Source of the DNA: Hallerella sp963656065
GTDB taxonomy: Bacteria; Fibrobacterota; Fibrobacteria; Fibrobacterales; Fibrobacteraceae
Direction: 5' to 3'
NCBI GenBank assembly: GCA_963656065.1
Contig: CAVKGV010000002.1
Location: 1 to 64,000, forward strand
DNA length: 64,000 nt
Positions 53,179 to 61,874 of the stretch are shown here, one piece after another; within the stretch, counting starts at the first letter, position 1; each line of letters begins with the position of its first letter. A program made the position numbers and the translations under genes. The notes under the pieces were generated by a model. It was not told where the DNA came from. It was given only the letters and a program-made list of their open reading frames with translations, and searched no databases.

Positions 53179-53292
53179 ATGTGCTTCAGGATGAATACCA
53201 CCCATATGCAAACAATGGATATAACCGTTAAAACAAAGCATGGTGGAATGATAACAATTGAAAAAATGTTGGATGGGAAGCTAGAACAATGA
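53179..53292 (+). CDS. Small ORF, 37 residues, coupled to the next gene
   Basis: The ATG at 53179 follows GTGGAG at good spacing. The stop overlaps the next start (ATGA at 53289). The product (MDITVKTKHGG, then MITIEKMLDGKLEQ) is hydrophilic with no recognised family; an inner ATG could be the true start. The stretch is AT-rich. It may be a leader peptide for the next gene. Confidence 0.4.
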   Translation: MCFRMNTTHMQTMDITVKTKHGGMITIEKMLDGKLEQ

Positions 53293-53822
53293 ATTTAAAG
53301 AAAATTGTAGTTGCATTCTTTTTCGCCATCTCATGTGATTTGAGTTTTGGCGGCGAGATGACATCGCCTCAATCAATGGAAGTGGATAGCGCCAAGATAT
53401 ATTATGACTTGATTGCGGAAGAAAATTACCAGGCGTATTCTAGGCCAAATGTGATAGGAATGATTGCAGGAGGAAGTTTGACCGCTGTAGGGGTCGTTCT
53501 TGTCGGATTTGGACTGTACGCTATATTAGATGTATCAAACCCTCCAACCTTTGACGATGCTCTTGGTAGAGTTATTGGCGGATTATTCGTTGGCGCATCC
53601 ATCCCTTTTCTTGGCGTAGGCATTCCTGTTCTTTCGTACAATACATACAAGTATATTGTTCATAAAGGTCATGCAAATAAACGTGATGAATACCAAGCTG
53701 CACTCGATCGTTATAAATTGCGAAAGTGTGGCGGCGAATCTGGTGTGTTGCAGTTGATGATTCTCCCCGAACTCAATTTTATTGAAAGGCGGGGTGGGTT
53801 AAATGCGGTTGTCTTGTTTTAG
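53289..53822 (+). CDS. Exported membrane protein of unknown function
   Basis: 177 residues. A signal peptide (MNLKKIVVAFFFAISCDLSFGG) is followed by two hydrophobic Gly-rich helices (MIAGGSLTAVGVVLVGFGLY and GGLFVGASIPFLGVGIPVL). The base composition is more AT-rich than the flanks, and codon use differs (many ATT, TTT, AAA), which suggests acquired or fast-evolving sequence. Unknown family. No operon partner except the small ORF. Confidence 0.6.
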   Translation: MNLKKIVVAFFFAISCDLSFGGEMTSPQSMEVDSAKIYYDLIAEENYQAYSRPNVIGMIAGGSLTAVGVVLVGFGLYAILDVSNPPTFDDALGRVIGGLFVGASIPFLGVGIPVLSYNTYKYIVHKGHANKRDEYQAALDRYKLRKCGGESGVLQLMILPELNFIERRGGLNAVVLF

Positions 53823-53925
53823 GGATAGCAAAATTTTAATTCAAGCGAAGAATTGATTTTTTATCTCACTCTGCATTCCGCCTAAAATTTAAATCCTATA
53901 TTATGGGCAATCAGAGGTTTACTTT

Positions 53926-54420
53926 ATGGAACTCACGCCGCTCGACATCCGCAACCAGACCTTTCACACCAAGCGCTTTGGCGGTTACGCCCCCGAAGAG
54001 GTCAAGGCCTTTTTGGAAACGGCGGCGAAGTCGTTCGAAGAACTCGGACGCAAACGGACCGAACTGACGGAACGTTTGAAAATTGCCGAGGAACGCGTCA
54101 ATTACTACAAGCAAATCGAAAAGACGATTCAGGATGCGGCGGTCACGATGCAGCGCACGATGGAAGAAATCAAGCGCAACGCCGAAAAAGAAGGCGAACT
54201 AATCGTCGCCGAGGCAAAGACTCGGGCCCAGCGTGAAGTCGAAAATACGAAGCGCGAAGCGGAATCTCTCCGGTCCGAAATCGAGCAGCTGAAACAGCTC
54301 CGCACCAATTACTTTATCCGCATCCGCGCGATGGTCAAGAGCCAGTCGGAACTTCTCACTGCGATGGAAAGGGAGCAGGCGCCGGAAATTTCGGAAACCT
54401 GTGAACCGGTCGTCCTCTGA
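53926..54420 (+). CDS. DivIVA-domain protein
   Basis: 164 residues. The N-terminal DivIVA/GpsB motif is clear: LTPLDIRNQTFHTKRFGGYAPEEV (residues 3-26, given in part as TPLDIRNQTF) followed by a long coiled coil (EEVKAFLETAAKSFEEL onward) rich in Glu and Lys. DivIVA proteins bind curved membrane and organise division or pole proteins in Gram-positives; in other phyla they may act in envelope organisation. The stop lies three bases before the DUF167 gene. A -10-like TATATT is at 53897-53902. Confidence 0.88.
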   Translation: MELTPLDIRNQTFHTKRFGGYAPEEVKAFLETAAKSFEELGRKRTELTERLKIAEERVNYYKQIEKTIQDAAVTMQRTMEEIKRNAEKEGELIVAEAKTRAQREVENTKREAESLRSEIEQLKQLRTNYFIRIRAMVKSQSELLTAMEREQAPEISETCEPVVL

Positions 54421-54423
54421 TCG

Positions 54424-54642
54424 ATGAAAATCCAGGTCAAGGTTCACGCCAGAAGCAAGCGAGAAGGGGTCGTGCTGCAGCCCGACGGCTCTTACAAGGT
54501 GGATGTCAAGGCGCCTCCTGTCGAAGGCAAGGCGAACGAAGCCGTCTGCAAGGTTCTCTCCGAATTTTTCAAAAAGTCCAAAAGCGCGGTCCGCGTCGTT
54601 CAAGGCGCGACAAACAGCCGAAAAGTCGTCGAAGTGGATTAA
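54424..54642 (+). CDS. DUF167 (YggU-like) small protein
   Basis: 72 residues, the family size. The family pattern is present: KVHARSKREGV near the start, VKAPPVEGKANEAV (residues 29-42) and GATNSRKVVEV at the end. The function is unknown. It is co-directional with the DivIVA-domain gene and is separated from it by three bases. The same pairing of a small unknown with a division protein occurs in other genomes, but no link is proven. Confidence 0.9.
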   Translation: MKIQVKVHARSKREGVVLQPDGSYKVDVKAPPVEGKANEAVCKVLSEFFKKSKSAVRVVQGATNSRKVVEVD

Positions 54643-54680
54643 GCGAAGCTTGGTTGGTAGAACTCGGGAATCGGACTCGC

Positions 54681-55340
54681 CTAGTAATCCTGAATTTCTT
54701 CGAGAACTTCGTTCGGTCCCAAAACAAACAGGATATCGTTTTCCTTCAGTTCGCAGTCGGCGAGATTGCCGATGAGAGCCTTGGGCTTGAGCGGGTCGCG
54801 GATGGCGATAATCTGGATTCCATATTTGGACGTGAGCGAAAGCTCCTTGAGCGTCTTTCCCCGGAACTTGTTCGGGCAGACGATTTCTGCAATGGAATAC
54901 CCGTCGAGAAACGGCAAGCGGTCGAGCATGTTCGGGTGCGTGAGACGTTCCGCAAGCGAAATCGCCATGTCGCGTTCGGGCTGGAAGATATCCGAGACGC
55001 CGAACCTTTCGAGAATCGACGTGTGCTGCGAGCTGGAACTTTTCGCGATGATGTTCTTTACGCCCAGCTCCTTCAAATTGAGAATCGTGAGTAGCGAGGC
55101 TTCGATGTCCGCGCCGATGCAGCAGATGACGGCATCGACCTTTGTGACGGGAAGCGCTGCCAGTTGCTGTTTGCGGGTCGCGTCGGCGACAACCGCCTGC
55201 GCCACGTTCGGCGTGATGTCCTGGACTTTTTCCGGTGTGCTATCAACAGCGAGGACTTCACTTCCAAGACTTGTCAGATGGTTCGCGAGAAAGATTCCCG
55301 TGTTTCCGAGTCCGATGACGACAAACTGTTTTTTGGCCAT
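54681..55340 (-). CDS. trkA: TrkA-like potassium uptake regulator
   Basis: 219 residues from the ATG at 55340, which gives MAKKQFVVIGLGNTGIFLAN, an NAD-binding Rossmann motif. The frame upstream to 55511 lies inside trkH. An RCK N-domain is followed by a TrkA_C domain (VCPNKFRGKTLKELSLTSKY). It binds nucleotide and gates the TrkH channel on the inner face of the membrane. It starts two bases after the trkH stop. Confidence 0.92.
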   Translation of the reverse strand: MAKKQFVVIGLGNTGIFLANHLTSLGSEVLAVDSTPEKVQDITPNVAQAVVADATRKQQLAALPVTKVDAVICCIGADIEASLLTILNLKELGVKNIIAKSSSSQHTSILERFGVSDIFQPERDMAISLAERLTHPNMLDRLPFLDGYSIAEIVCPNKFRGKTLKELSLTSKYGIQIIAIRDPLKPKALIGNLADCELKENDILFVLGPNEVLEEIQDY

Positions 55341-55342
55341 TT

Positions 55343-56764
55343 TTAACCCACCATGATGTCTTCTTCCGCATACCAGGCGCTGCCTTCTTTTTTCTTGACG
55401 ACCGCGGAAATTAGGAAAAGGGCGCCCATCCGCCCGACAAACATAAAGATACAAATAAAGACCCTTCCGAACGCGGAAAGTTCCTGGGAGAATCCGAGCG
55501 AAAGTCCGCACGTGGAAAGCGCACTGACGACTTCAAAGAACACGCGCAGAAAATGCGATTCCGAAGCGCCAAGCGCCGCGCCGGGAAATTCGGAAAAGAG
55601 GAGGACAAGCGTCCCGACCAGCGCAAGGATGACATAGACGATAAAAATCCGGACAGCCTTATCGACCGTTTCTTCGGGAATGGTGCGTCCCATTACCTGC
55701 GTCCGTTCCCGCCCGAGAAGCCGGTTGAATCCGAGCAGTGCAATGACAGCCGCCGTTGTCGTTTTCAGACCGCCGCCGCAGCTGCCGGGGCTCGCCCCGA
55801 TGAACATGGCGACGATGACGATAATCATGCTGGTTTCTCGAAGCGACAGCGGATCGATTGTGTTGAATCCCGCGGTCCGGGAAGCGATGGAGACAAAGGC
55901 CGCAGATAAAAATTTCTCGGCGATGTTCTGGTCGCCAAAGGCACCGTTCCATTCAATAGCGAGGACGCTCGACATTTCGACAAGGACAATGACAAGCGTT
56001 GCGAGGAGGGCGATTTTCGTATGAAGCGAAATTTTCTGGATGGTGCGGGTCTTGAAATCAAAAAGGTTCTTGATTTCGGACATGGAAAGGAACCCGAGAC
56101 TCCCCGAAAGGACCAGCAGGATGATGACGGGACAGACGACCGGATTGAACTGGAAACGCATCAGCGAATCGGCGAATGGAGAAAAGCCCGCGTTGCAGAA
56201 AGCGCTCACCGCGTGAAACACCGAATAGAGGATCCGTTCGTCAATCGGAAAGTTTTCGAACTGCGTGAAGAGGGCGGTCGCTCCGAGGCCTTCGAGAACG
56301 ACGGTAAACGGCAGGACTGCGGCGAGGATCTTTTTCGGATCGATGTTCCCCTCGGTCGTAAATCCCGACTTGAAAATCGCCTGCTGGTTAAAGCCCGGTC
56401 GCATTCCCGAAAGCAAGAGAATCGCCGTCGAAAACGTCATGATGCCGAGACCGCCGACTTGAATCAGCATAGCGAGAATCCAGAGGCCCGCATGGGTAAA
56501 TGTCGCTCCGACGTCTATCACGGAAAGTCCCGTGACGCAAACAGCGGACGTCGCCGTAAAGAACGCATCGATAACCGAAAGATCCTTTTGCAGCGAAAAG
56601 GGACATTTGAGAAGGATTGTCCCGAGAACGATGAGAACGGCGTAGCCTTCAACGAGGAAAAGCATCGGATTCGAAGACTTTTTCTTCACGACCGACCGTG
56701 CCGTCGGAATGTCCTTGTAACGGGAAAGCAGCATCACGCCCCAATTTACTAACTTTCGCATCAT
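55343..56764 (-). CDS. trkH: TrkH-family potassium uptake channel
   Basis: About 473 residues from the ATG at 56764; an ATG at 56734 with GGGG upstream is an alternative and would leave a wider gap to the divergent gene. Multiple membrane helices with selectivity-filter-like segments (ATSAVCVTGLSV, TAGFNTIDPLSL, GASPGSCGGGLKTTT) show the Trk/Ktr K+ pore. It takes up potassium together with TrkA, which follows. The frame upstream to 56863 runs into the neighbouring gene. Confidence 0.93.
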   Translation of the reverse strand: MMRKLVNWGVMLLSRYKDIPTARSVVKKKSSNPMLFLVEGYAVLIVLGTILLKCPFSLQKDLSVIDAFFTATSAVCVTGLSVIDVGATFTHAGLWILAMLIQVGGLGIMTFSTAILLLSGMRPGFNQQAIFKSGFTTEGNIDPKKILAAVLPFTVVLEGLGATALFTQFENFPIDERILYSVFHAVSAFCNAGFSPFADSLMRFQFNPVVCPVIILLVLSGSLGFLSMSEIKNLFDFKTRTIQKISLHTKIALLATLVIVLVEMSSVLAIEWNGAFGDQNIAEKFLSAAFVSIASRTAGFNTIDPLSLRETSMIIVIVAMFIGASPGSCGGGLKTTTAAVIALLGFNRLLGRERTQVMGRTIPEETVDKAVRIFIVYVILALVGTLVLLFSEFPGAALGASESHFLRVFFEVVSALSTCGLSLGFSQELSAFGRVFICIFMFVGRMGALFLISAVVKKKEGSAWYAEEDIMVG

Positions 56765-56765
56765 T

Positions 56766-57683
56766 ATGGTAAAACTACGTTCCGTTCTGATGCCGCTTGC
56801 GATTCTTTTGGGCATTTTATTTCCGCAGGCGCACGTACTTTCGCCGCTGATGCCGTTCCTCATCGGGCTGATGATGGCGCTGACTTTTGTATCGAAGGTC
56901 CCGCCGCAGAAACACGGCTACACGTTTAAAATCGAAATGCGCGCACTCTTGATGGGGCTTCTCCTCTGCGGAGTCCTGCTCGGAATGGAAAAGGCGTTCG
57001 GACTTTCCCGGGCGATCGTTCTCGGCGGCATGCTGATCTGCCTCTGCCCACCTGCCAATGCCGCGCCCGTAATGGCGAAGCTTCTCGGAGGGAACCCGAT
57101 TCTCGCGCTCAAGATTTTTCTCGTGGGAAGCGTCATCGCCTGCTTCTCGATTCCCATTGTTTTCGGCTATTTCTGCCCGCCGCCAGCCGGCATGGAACAT
57201 CTCGACGTGACGGGACTTTCGAAAGCGATTTTCAATTCCATCCAGCCGATTATCACGATTCCGATAGCGATTGCGCTCGGACTCAGGAACTTTTACCCGG
57301 AAGTCGCCGACAAGATTACAAAGCTACAGAAATACACGATGTTCATCTGGATATTCAACGTTTTCATCTTGCTCTCCAAGGCGAGTTTTGACGTTCGCGC
57401 GATGGGCGTAAAAAAAATCTGGGAAGCCGGCGATTTCCAGGTGACCGCGTTGCTTTCCCTTGCGCTATGCCTGCTGCTCTTCTTTTTGGGATGGCTCTGC
57501 GAACGGAAATCCCACCCGATCGAAGGTTCGCAAAGCATGGGCCAGAAAAATACGATGCTCGTCATCTGGATTGCGCAGCTCTACGCGGGTCCCGTGGCAG
57601 CCCTCTGTCCGACATTTTATGTCGTGTGGCAGAACCTGGTCCTGAGCTGGATGAGCCGCGGCAAGAAAAAGCCCAATCCTTGA
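56766..57683 (+). CDS. Bile acid:sodium symporter (BASS)-like membrane protein
   Basis: 305 residues with about nine to ten predicted helices. The family-like features are CPPANAAPVMAKLLGGNP (about residues 95-112) and the C-terminal GQKNTMLVIWIAQLYAGPV, close to the BASS G-x-x-N-x-x-L motif. BASS proteins take up organic anions with sodium; the substrate is not known. The start is one base from the trkH start on the other strand and has no visible ribosome site, so one or both starts may be misplaced. Confidence 0.75.
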   Translation: MVKLRSVLMPLAILLGILFPQAHVLSPLMPFLIGLMMALTFVSKVPPQKHGYTFKIEMRALLMGLLLCGVLLGMEKAFGLSRAIVLGGMLICLCPPANAAPVMAKLLGGNPILALKIFLVGSVIACFSIPIVFGYFCPPPAGMEHLDVTGLSKAIFNSIQPIITIPIAIALGLRNFYPEVADKITKLQKYTMFIWIFNVFILLSKASFDVRAMGVKKIWEAGDFQVTALLSLALCLLLFFLGWLCERKSHPIEGSQSMGQKNTMLVIWIAQLYAGPVAALCPTFYVVWQNLVLSWMSRGKKKPNP

Positions 57684-57783
57684 TACGGCGCCTTAACGGG
57701 AGCCAGGAAGGAACGCTGCGGGGATTTCGAGACAGGCCTCGTCAACACAGGCTCGACAAGGGGACAGGTCGAGTGAAAAAGGC

Positions 57784-57812
57784 TTGGATATTTGACCCCA
57801 TTGGAGTATATT
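57784..57812 (+). promoter_or_regulatory. Candidate promoter of the McrBC operon
   Basis: TTGGAT (57784-57789) and TATATT (57807-57812) lie 17 bases apart, 41 bases before the mcrB-like start. The 100 bases in front are a GC-rich intergenic stretch with an imperfect inverted repeat (CTCGAC ... GTCGAG), perhaps the junction of the accessory region. Confidence 0.45.
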
Positions 57813-57853
57813 TCTAGAGGAGTTAGACAAATTCACTTGGCGATTTATAAAAT

Positions 57854-59896
57854 ATGAATGAGTTTTCGGAAAAAATATCTGTTTTTTGGTCAGATCACAA
57901 AAATGATGAAAAATACATTTCTATCCTCAATGAAAATGATTTTTGGTTCGGAAAAGCTGTCGAGTTGCTCAATGAGTGGAAGAATAAGCAAGTCGCAAAT
58001 ATTGATGAATTGATAAATTTGGGCTATAAAGGAATAAAAAACTCTAACGATTCAAAAATAATCGAAGTCCGAGAACTCCTGTTTAATATTATAGCTTATT
58101 GTGACACTAATGCCTCAGAAAGCACACAGCGAAATCCAGAAAAAAGAATTATCGCGAAATCGGGTGTTTACCAAAATTGCTGGGTGGACAATTTATTGAA
58201 ATGGAAACGCGAAGATATTATCACATCTAAAAGTTTTATTCACGCCATTGAGTATCTGCAGAAACCACAAGAGAATCTAACGATGCTTAGTGAATCCCAT
58301 CGTGAAAAATTTTCATTAAACGTACTCAAAAAAGCATATGAAGAACCCTCTTTTTGCAAAGAGGTTCTTGATTTTTGCAAAAAGTCCTTACCTAATATTG
58401 AAATAAAAAACGAAGACAATCGCACATGGTTTTATAGTTGTTTGATATATGATTTAAAGAATAAGTGGCTTGTTACTAACGTATTAGGCCTAGTTGCTCG
58501 CGATAATACAGGTTGGCAGAGTGATCTTCTATCAAAAAAATACTGCAGTGTTGGCTGGGATCAAGTTTCCGATCTAAACGATCTCAAAAATGAATTAAGA
58601 GTTTTAATCGACAAAAATAATTCTTTTCCATTTTACAACATATCTGAAAGCAGGGCTCGCTATCGAGGAGATGTTATTGATTTTGCAACAAATGAAGAGG
58701 AATTTAAAGAACGGCATGACGAATGGAGTGAAAAGAATCTTGAGGGCACACACAGTTCATTTGAAGGCTATGGAAAGTCTGGCAAGCCTAAAATTATTTT
58801 ATTGTTTGATAAATTTATAGAATTGGATAAACCCATAAAAGACAATCAATTCAGCTTTTATAAGAACAAACAACCCAGGGTCAAAAATATGGTTGGATTT
58901 ACAAAAATTATAACGGATGAGGATAAAAAGATGGTTGATTTAGAAAAACTTCTTAAGGAGAAAAAAAATATTATTCTACAGGGAGCTCCAGGTACAGGGA
59001 AAACCTATAATACCGCTGAGCTCGCACTCCGCATTATTGAAAAACCTCCCGAAAAACAAGAAGTTGCGGACGACAAATCATTTCATGACCAGGTGATGAA
59101 AAAGTACGAAAGTTCTTTAATTAAAATCAATAAAGACGGATCTTTTGCGAATCCAAGCGCCCAAATTGGCTTTGTGACATTTCACCAATCTATGGATTAC
59201 GAAGATTTTGTAGAAGGAATTAAACCGTCTCTTGAAAAGAATGATAATGATGATAAAGCTTCTCAAGTTGTGTATGATGTTGAAGATGGTATTTTCAAGA
59301 CGATTGCTCAACAAGCAGCAAAAGATACAGGCAAAAAGTACGTTCTCATCATTGATGAAATCAATCGTGGTAACGTCTCCAAGATTTTTGGAGAACTGAT
59401 TTCTCTATTGGAAGCAGATAAACGTGCGGGCGCTGATCATCCGCTAAGTGTTATCTTGCCGTTTTCTAAGGAATCTTTCTCCGTTCCACAGAACCTTTAT
59501 ATTATTGGAACAATGAATACAACGGATCGCAGCGTTGGTTCCATTGATTACGCTGTTCGCCGTCGATTTGCTTTTGTTACACTTGAAGCGGATAAAGACC
59601 TGGTTCCCACAGGTGATGCTCGCAATTTATTTGATTCCGTCAAGAATTTCCTTGATATTAACAAGTACGACATGGATATTGAGGACTTGATGGTTGGTCA
59701 TAGTTACTTCATGGATGCGGAAAATCTGCAAATGAAGTGGCAATATGAAATTCTGCCGCTTTTAATGGAATACCACAAAGATGGAATCACCAGTAAATCA
59801 CCGCTAAAAAAAGCCGACGACTCAATTATTGAAAACGTGAAAACGGAATACAAGCCTTTCATTGACGCTTGGAAGAAGGATGAAAAGAAGTCGTAA
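57854..59896 (+). CDS. mcrB: McrB-type AAA+ restriction GTPase subunit
   Basis: 680 residues. The N-terminal 190 residues are helical and of unknown type. Residues about 195-345 look like an EVE/PUA-like modified-base reader (SVGWDQVSDL, FEGYGKSGKPKI). The AAA+ domain has GAPGTGKT (377-384), Walker B VLIIDEINRGN (497-507), the McrB consensus MNTTDRSVGSID (554-564) and arginines RRRF (569-572). McrB proteins move on DNA carrying modified bases and drive cleavage by McrC. The ATG is followed by AT-rich codons unlike upstream genes. The stop overlaps the mcrC ATG. Confidence 0.88.
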   Translation: MNEFSEKISVFWSDHKNDEKYISILNENDFWFGKAVELLNEWKNKQVANIDELINLGYKGIKNSNDSKIIEVRELLFNIIAYCDTNASESTQRNPEKRIIAKSGVYQNCWVDNLLKWKREDIITSKSFIHAIEYLQKPQENLTMLSESHREKFSLNVLKKAYEEPSFCKEVLDFCKKSLPNIEIKNEDNRTWFYSCLIYDLKNKWLVTNVLGLVARDNTGWQSDLLSKKYCSVGWDQVSDLNDLKNELRVLIDKNNSFPFYNISESRARYRGDVIDFATNEEEFKERHDEWSEKNLEGTHSSFEGYGKSGKPKIILLFDKFIELDKPIKDNQFSFYKNKQPRVKNMVGFTKIITDEDKKMVDLEKLLKEKKNIILQGAPGTGKTYNTAELALRIIEKPPEKQEVADDKSFHDQVMKKYESSLIKINKDGSFANPSAQIGFVTFHQSMDYEDFVEGIKPSLEKNDNDDKASQVVYDVEDGIFKTIAQQAAKDTGKKYVLIIDEINRGNVSKIFGELISLLEADKRAGADHPLSVILPFSKESFSVPQNLYIIGTMNTTDRSVGSIDYAVRRRFAFVTLEADKDLVPTGDARNLFDSVKNFLDINKYDMDIEDLMVGHSYFMDAENLQMKWQYEILPLLMEYHKDGITSKSPLKKADDSIIENVKTEYKPFIDAWKKDEKKS

Positions 59897-61260
59897 TGAA
59901 TCTTCTTTATTTTCAAGAACATTTGAAACCTGAAGAAGGTCAAGACGAAGCGATCAACGTCATTGAAACTTTGACCAATTGTCCTGAACTCTCTGGTCCG
60001 TTGAAGAAAAATGAATCCGTTAAAGATTTAAAGTTCCTTGGAATTACAAAATCTAAAGAACTTAAGGCAGACTATTATATTGGAGCATCTTGGTATAAGG
60101 AAAACGAATTCGCTTTTATTGTAAAGCCGAAAGTCGATGTAGATTATATCAATCTATTCATTACCGCGCTAGAGATGAATTCGGATAACGAGGCCAATTA
60201 TTTTTCGGATTACTACTTCATCGATTTTGAAAAGCCCTCGATAAAAGTAAATACATTTGATAACGTCATTACGCCGCTCCTTATTTTGCATTATCTTTCT
60301 TTGCTTTCGCATCTTGTTTCACGAGGATTAAAGAAGGGTTATATAACGCAAGAAGAAAATTTGCGGTCCAAGATCCGCGGAAAAATTCTTTTTCAAAAAC
60401 ATCTGGCAAAAAATATTTTCGCTAAACGAGAAGAACGAACATATTGCAGATATCAAGAGTTTACCGAGGACATTCCCGAAAATAGGCTATTGAAAAAAGC
60501 TTTTGTGTTTTCATGCCAATTTATCAATCAATTTGGCAGTTTCAAAAAGCATTTGAACGAGTTGAGACCAAAACTCGCCACTATAAAAACCGCTTTTGAA
60601 AATGTCTCGGAAGATGTTTCTATTTCTCAGGTCAATAAAATTAATGCAGGTAAAATATTTCGGCACTATTTCTCCGCATTGAAAGTAGCAAAACTGATTT
60701 TACGGCACTTTGATTATTCAATAGACAATGCCAACGGTCAGATTAAATCAGTTCAACCTTTCGCAATTGATATGCCTCGTCTTTACGAGATGTACGTGCT
60801 GAGCCTGTTGCGCAGAGCTTATGGAAGTCATATTCAATTTCAGGTTAAAGGACGTGGCGGAACAAGAGTGGACTACATCAAAACTGGTGATGAACAGTTG
60901 ATTCTTGATGCTAAATATAAACCTCGTTATAGCGACAGCAACAACCGAGTTCTCGATGATATCCGCGAAATCAGTGGATACGCGAGAGATGAAAAAATAT
61001 TGAATGCATTAAAGTGGGACGCCGTAGAAAAGGCCGGCAAAGGCGAGTTCTTTCCAAAATGCGTGATAATATACCCGGATCCGTCAATAAAACTAGCTGC
61101 AGAAGACAGTGAAACGGAACAGGATTCCGACTGCAATTCAGTACAAGCTTTTGATCCCAAGGGAATTGTGGAAAGTGGAAAACTAAAACGAATTCCTGGA
61201 TTTAAGGAATTCTACAAAATTGCCGTGCCATTACCTAAATCTGATAAGAAATCTCAATAA
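59896..61260 (+). CDS. mcrC: McrC-type nuclease subunit
   Basis: 454 residues. An N-terminal mixed domain is followed by a PD-(D/E)xK nuclease: E298 in RLYEMYV, D326 in RVDYIKTG and D338-A-K340 in LILDAKYK. The family is the McrC-like endonuclease of type IV restriction. It would cut DNA when activated by the AAA+ subunit encoded just before. ATG overlaps the mcrB stop (AATG) and its own stop overlaps the next ATG, so the three genes are tightly coupled. Confidence 0.88.
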   Translation: MNLLYFQEHLKPEEGQDEAINVIETLTNCPELSGPLKKNESVKDLKFLGITKSKELKADYYIGASWYKENEFAFIVKPKVDVDYINLFITALEMNSDNEANYFSDYYFIDFEKPSIKVNTFDNVITPLLILHYLSLLSHLVSRGLKKGYITQEENLRSKIRGKILFQKHLAKNIFAKREERTYCRYQEFTEDIPENRLLKKAFVFSCQFINQFGSFKKHLNELRPKLATIKTAFENVSEDVSISQVNKINAGKIFRHYFSALKVAKLILRHFDYSIDNANGQIKSVQPFAIDMPRLYEMYVLSLLRRAYGSHIQFQVKGRGGTRVDYIKTGDEQLILDAKYKPRYSDSNNRVLDDIREISGYARDEKILNALKWDAVEKAGKGEFFPKCVIIYPDPSIKLAAEDSETEQDSDCNSVQAFDPKGIVESGKLKRIPGFKEFYKIAVPLPKSDKKSQ

Positions 61261-61874
61261 TGCCAAAAATAAACCAAACAACTCCCGCTCAAGTCTTTGA
61301 GCTCTACGGTCGCAGTCTCTATCTCTGTGGAGCTATTGAAAATTGCATCAAATGTATGTCACGGGGCGCGGGCGGAATTATCGTTTTTAAACCTCCCAAA
61401 GATCAAAACTTGATTCCCGAAATGATTGACGATGGTTTCAAAAAACTGAAGGAGAAAGACGACAAATTATTGAAGCAGTCGCTTGGCAATGTATGGCAGA
61501 GCGTGCTAGAGCGAATATATGAGGTTCCCAACGCCAAAGATATTCGAAAAGCCGAAAGTGAAGGGAAATTTGCGTTTAAAATGAATTTTCATATTTCATC
61601 TAAAGGACATTTAGCCGCAGCAAAAAGAAGAATGAGTGCCCTGATTGAATATCGTAATTATCTAGCGCATAATTTCTCTGCCGAATATCCCTTAGATACA
61701 CCAGATTCTTGTACTAAAGCCTTTAAAACATTGACGCAAAAATATGAAATCACCAAAAAGGCTTTTGAGTTTTTTGATAAAGATTTTAATCTGAGCCGTC
61801 AGGTGAAACAGGAATTTTCACAGATTCAATTTGAAAAACTGAATCTCCATGAAGCGAAGAAGGCTAAGGATTAA
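61260..61874 (+). CDS. HEPN-like protein encoded with McrBC
   Basis: 204 residues. The segment YRNYLAHNF (131-139) carries R132-N133-x-x-x-H137, the R-N-x(3)-H signature of HEPN-type RNases and dimerisation domains. It follows a helical region (GRSLYLCGAIENCIKCM) as in HEPN folds. No other domain is recognised. Its ATG sits on the mcrC stop (TAATG), so it is part of the same operon. A ribonuclease that joins a DNA restriction pair would be unusual. The alternative is a structural HEPN without catalysis. It has the same AT-rich composition as the McrBC genes. Confidence 0.6.
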   Translation: MPKINQTTPAQVFELYGRSLYLCGAIENCIKCMSRGAGGIIVFKPPKDQNLIPEMIDDGFKKLKEKDDKLLKQSLGNVWQSVLERIYEVPNAKDIRKAESEGKFAFKMNFHISSKGHLAAAKRRMSALIEYRNYLAHNFSAEYPLDTPDSCTKAFKTLTQKYEITKKAFEFFDKDFNLSRQVKQEFSQIQFEKLNLHEAKKAKD

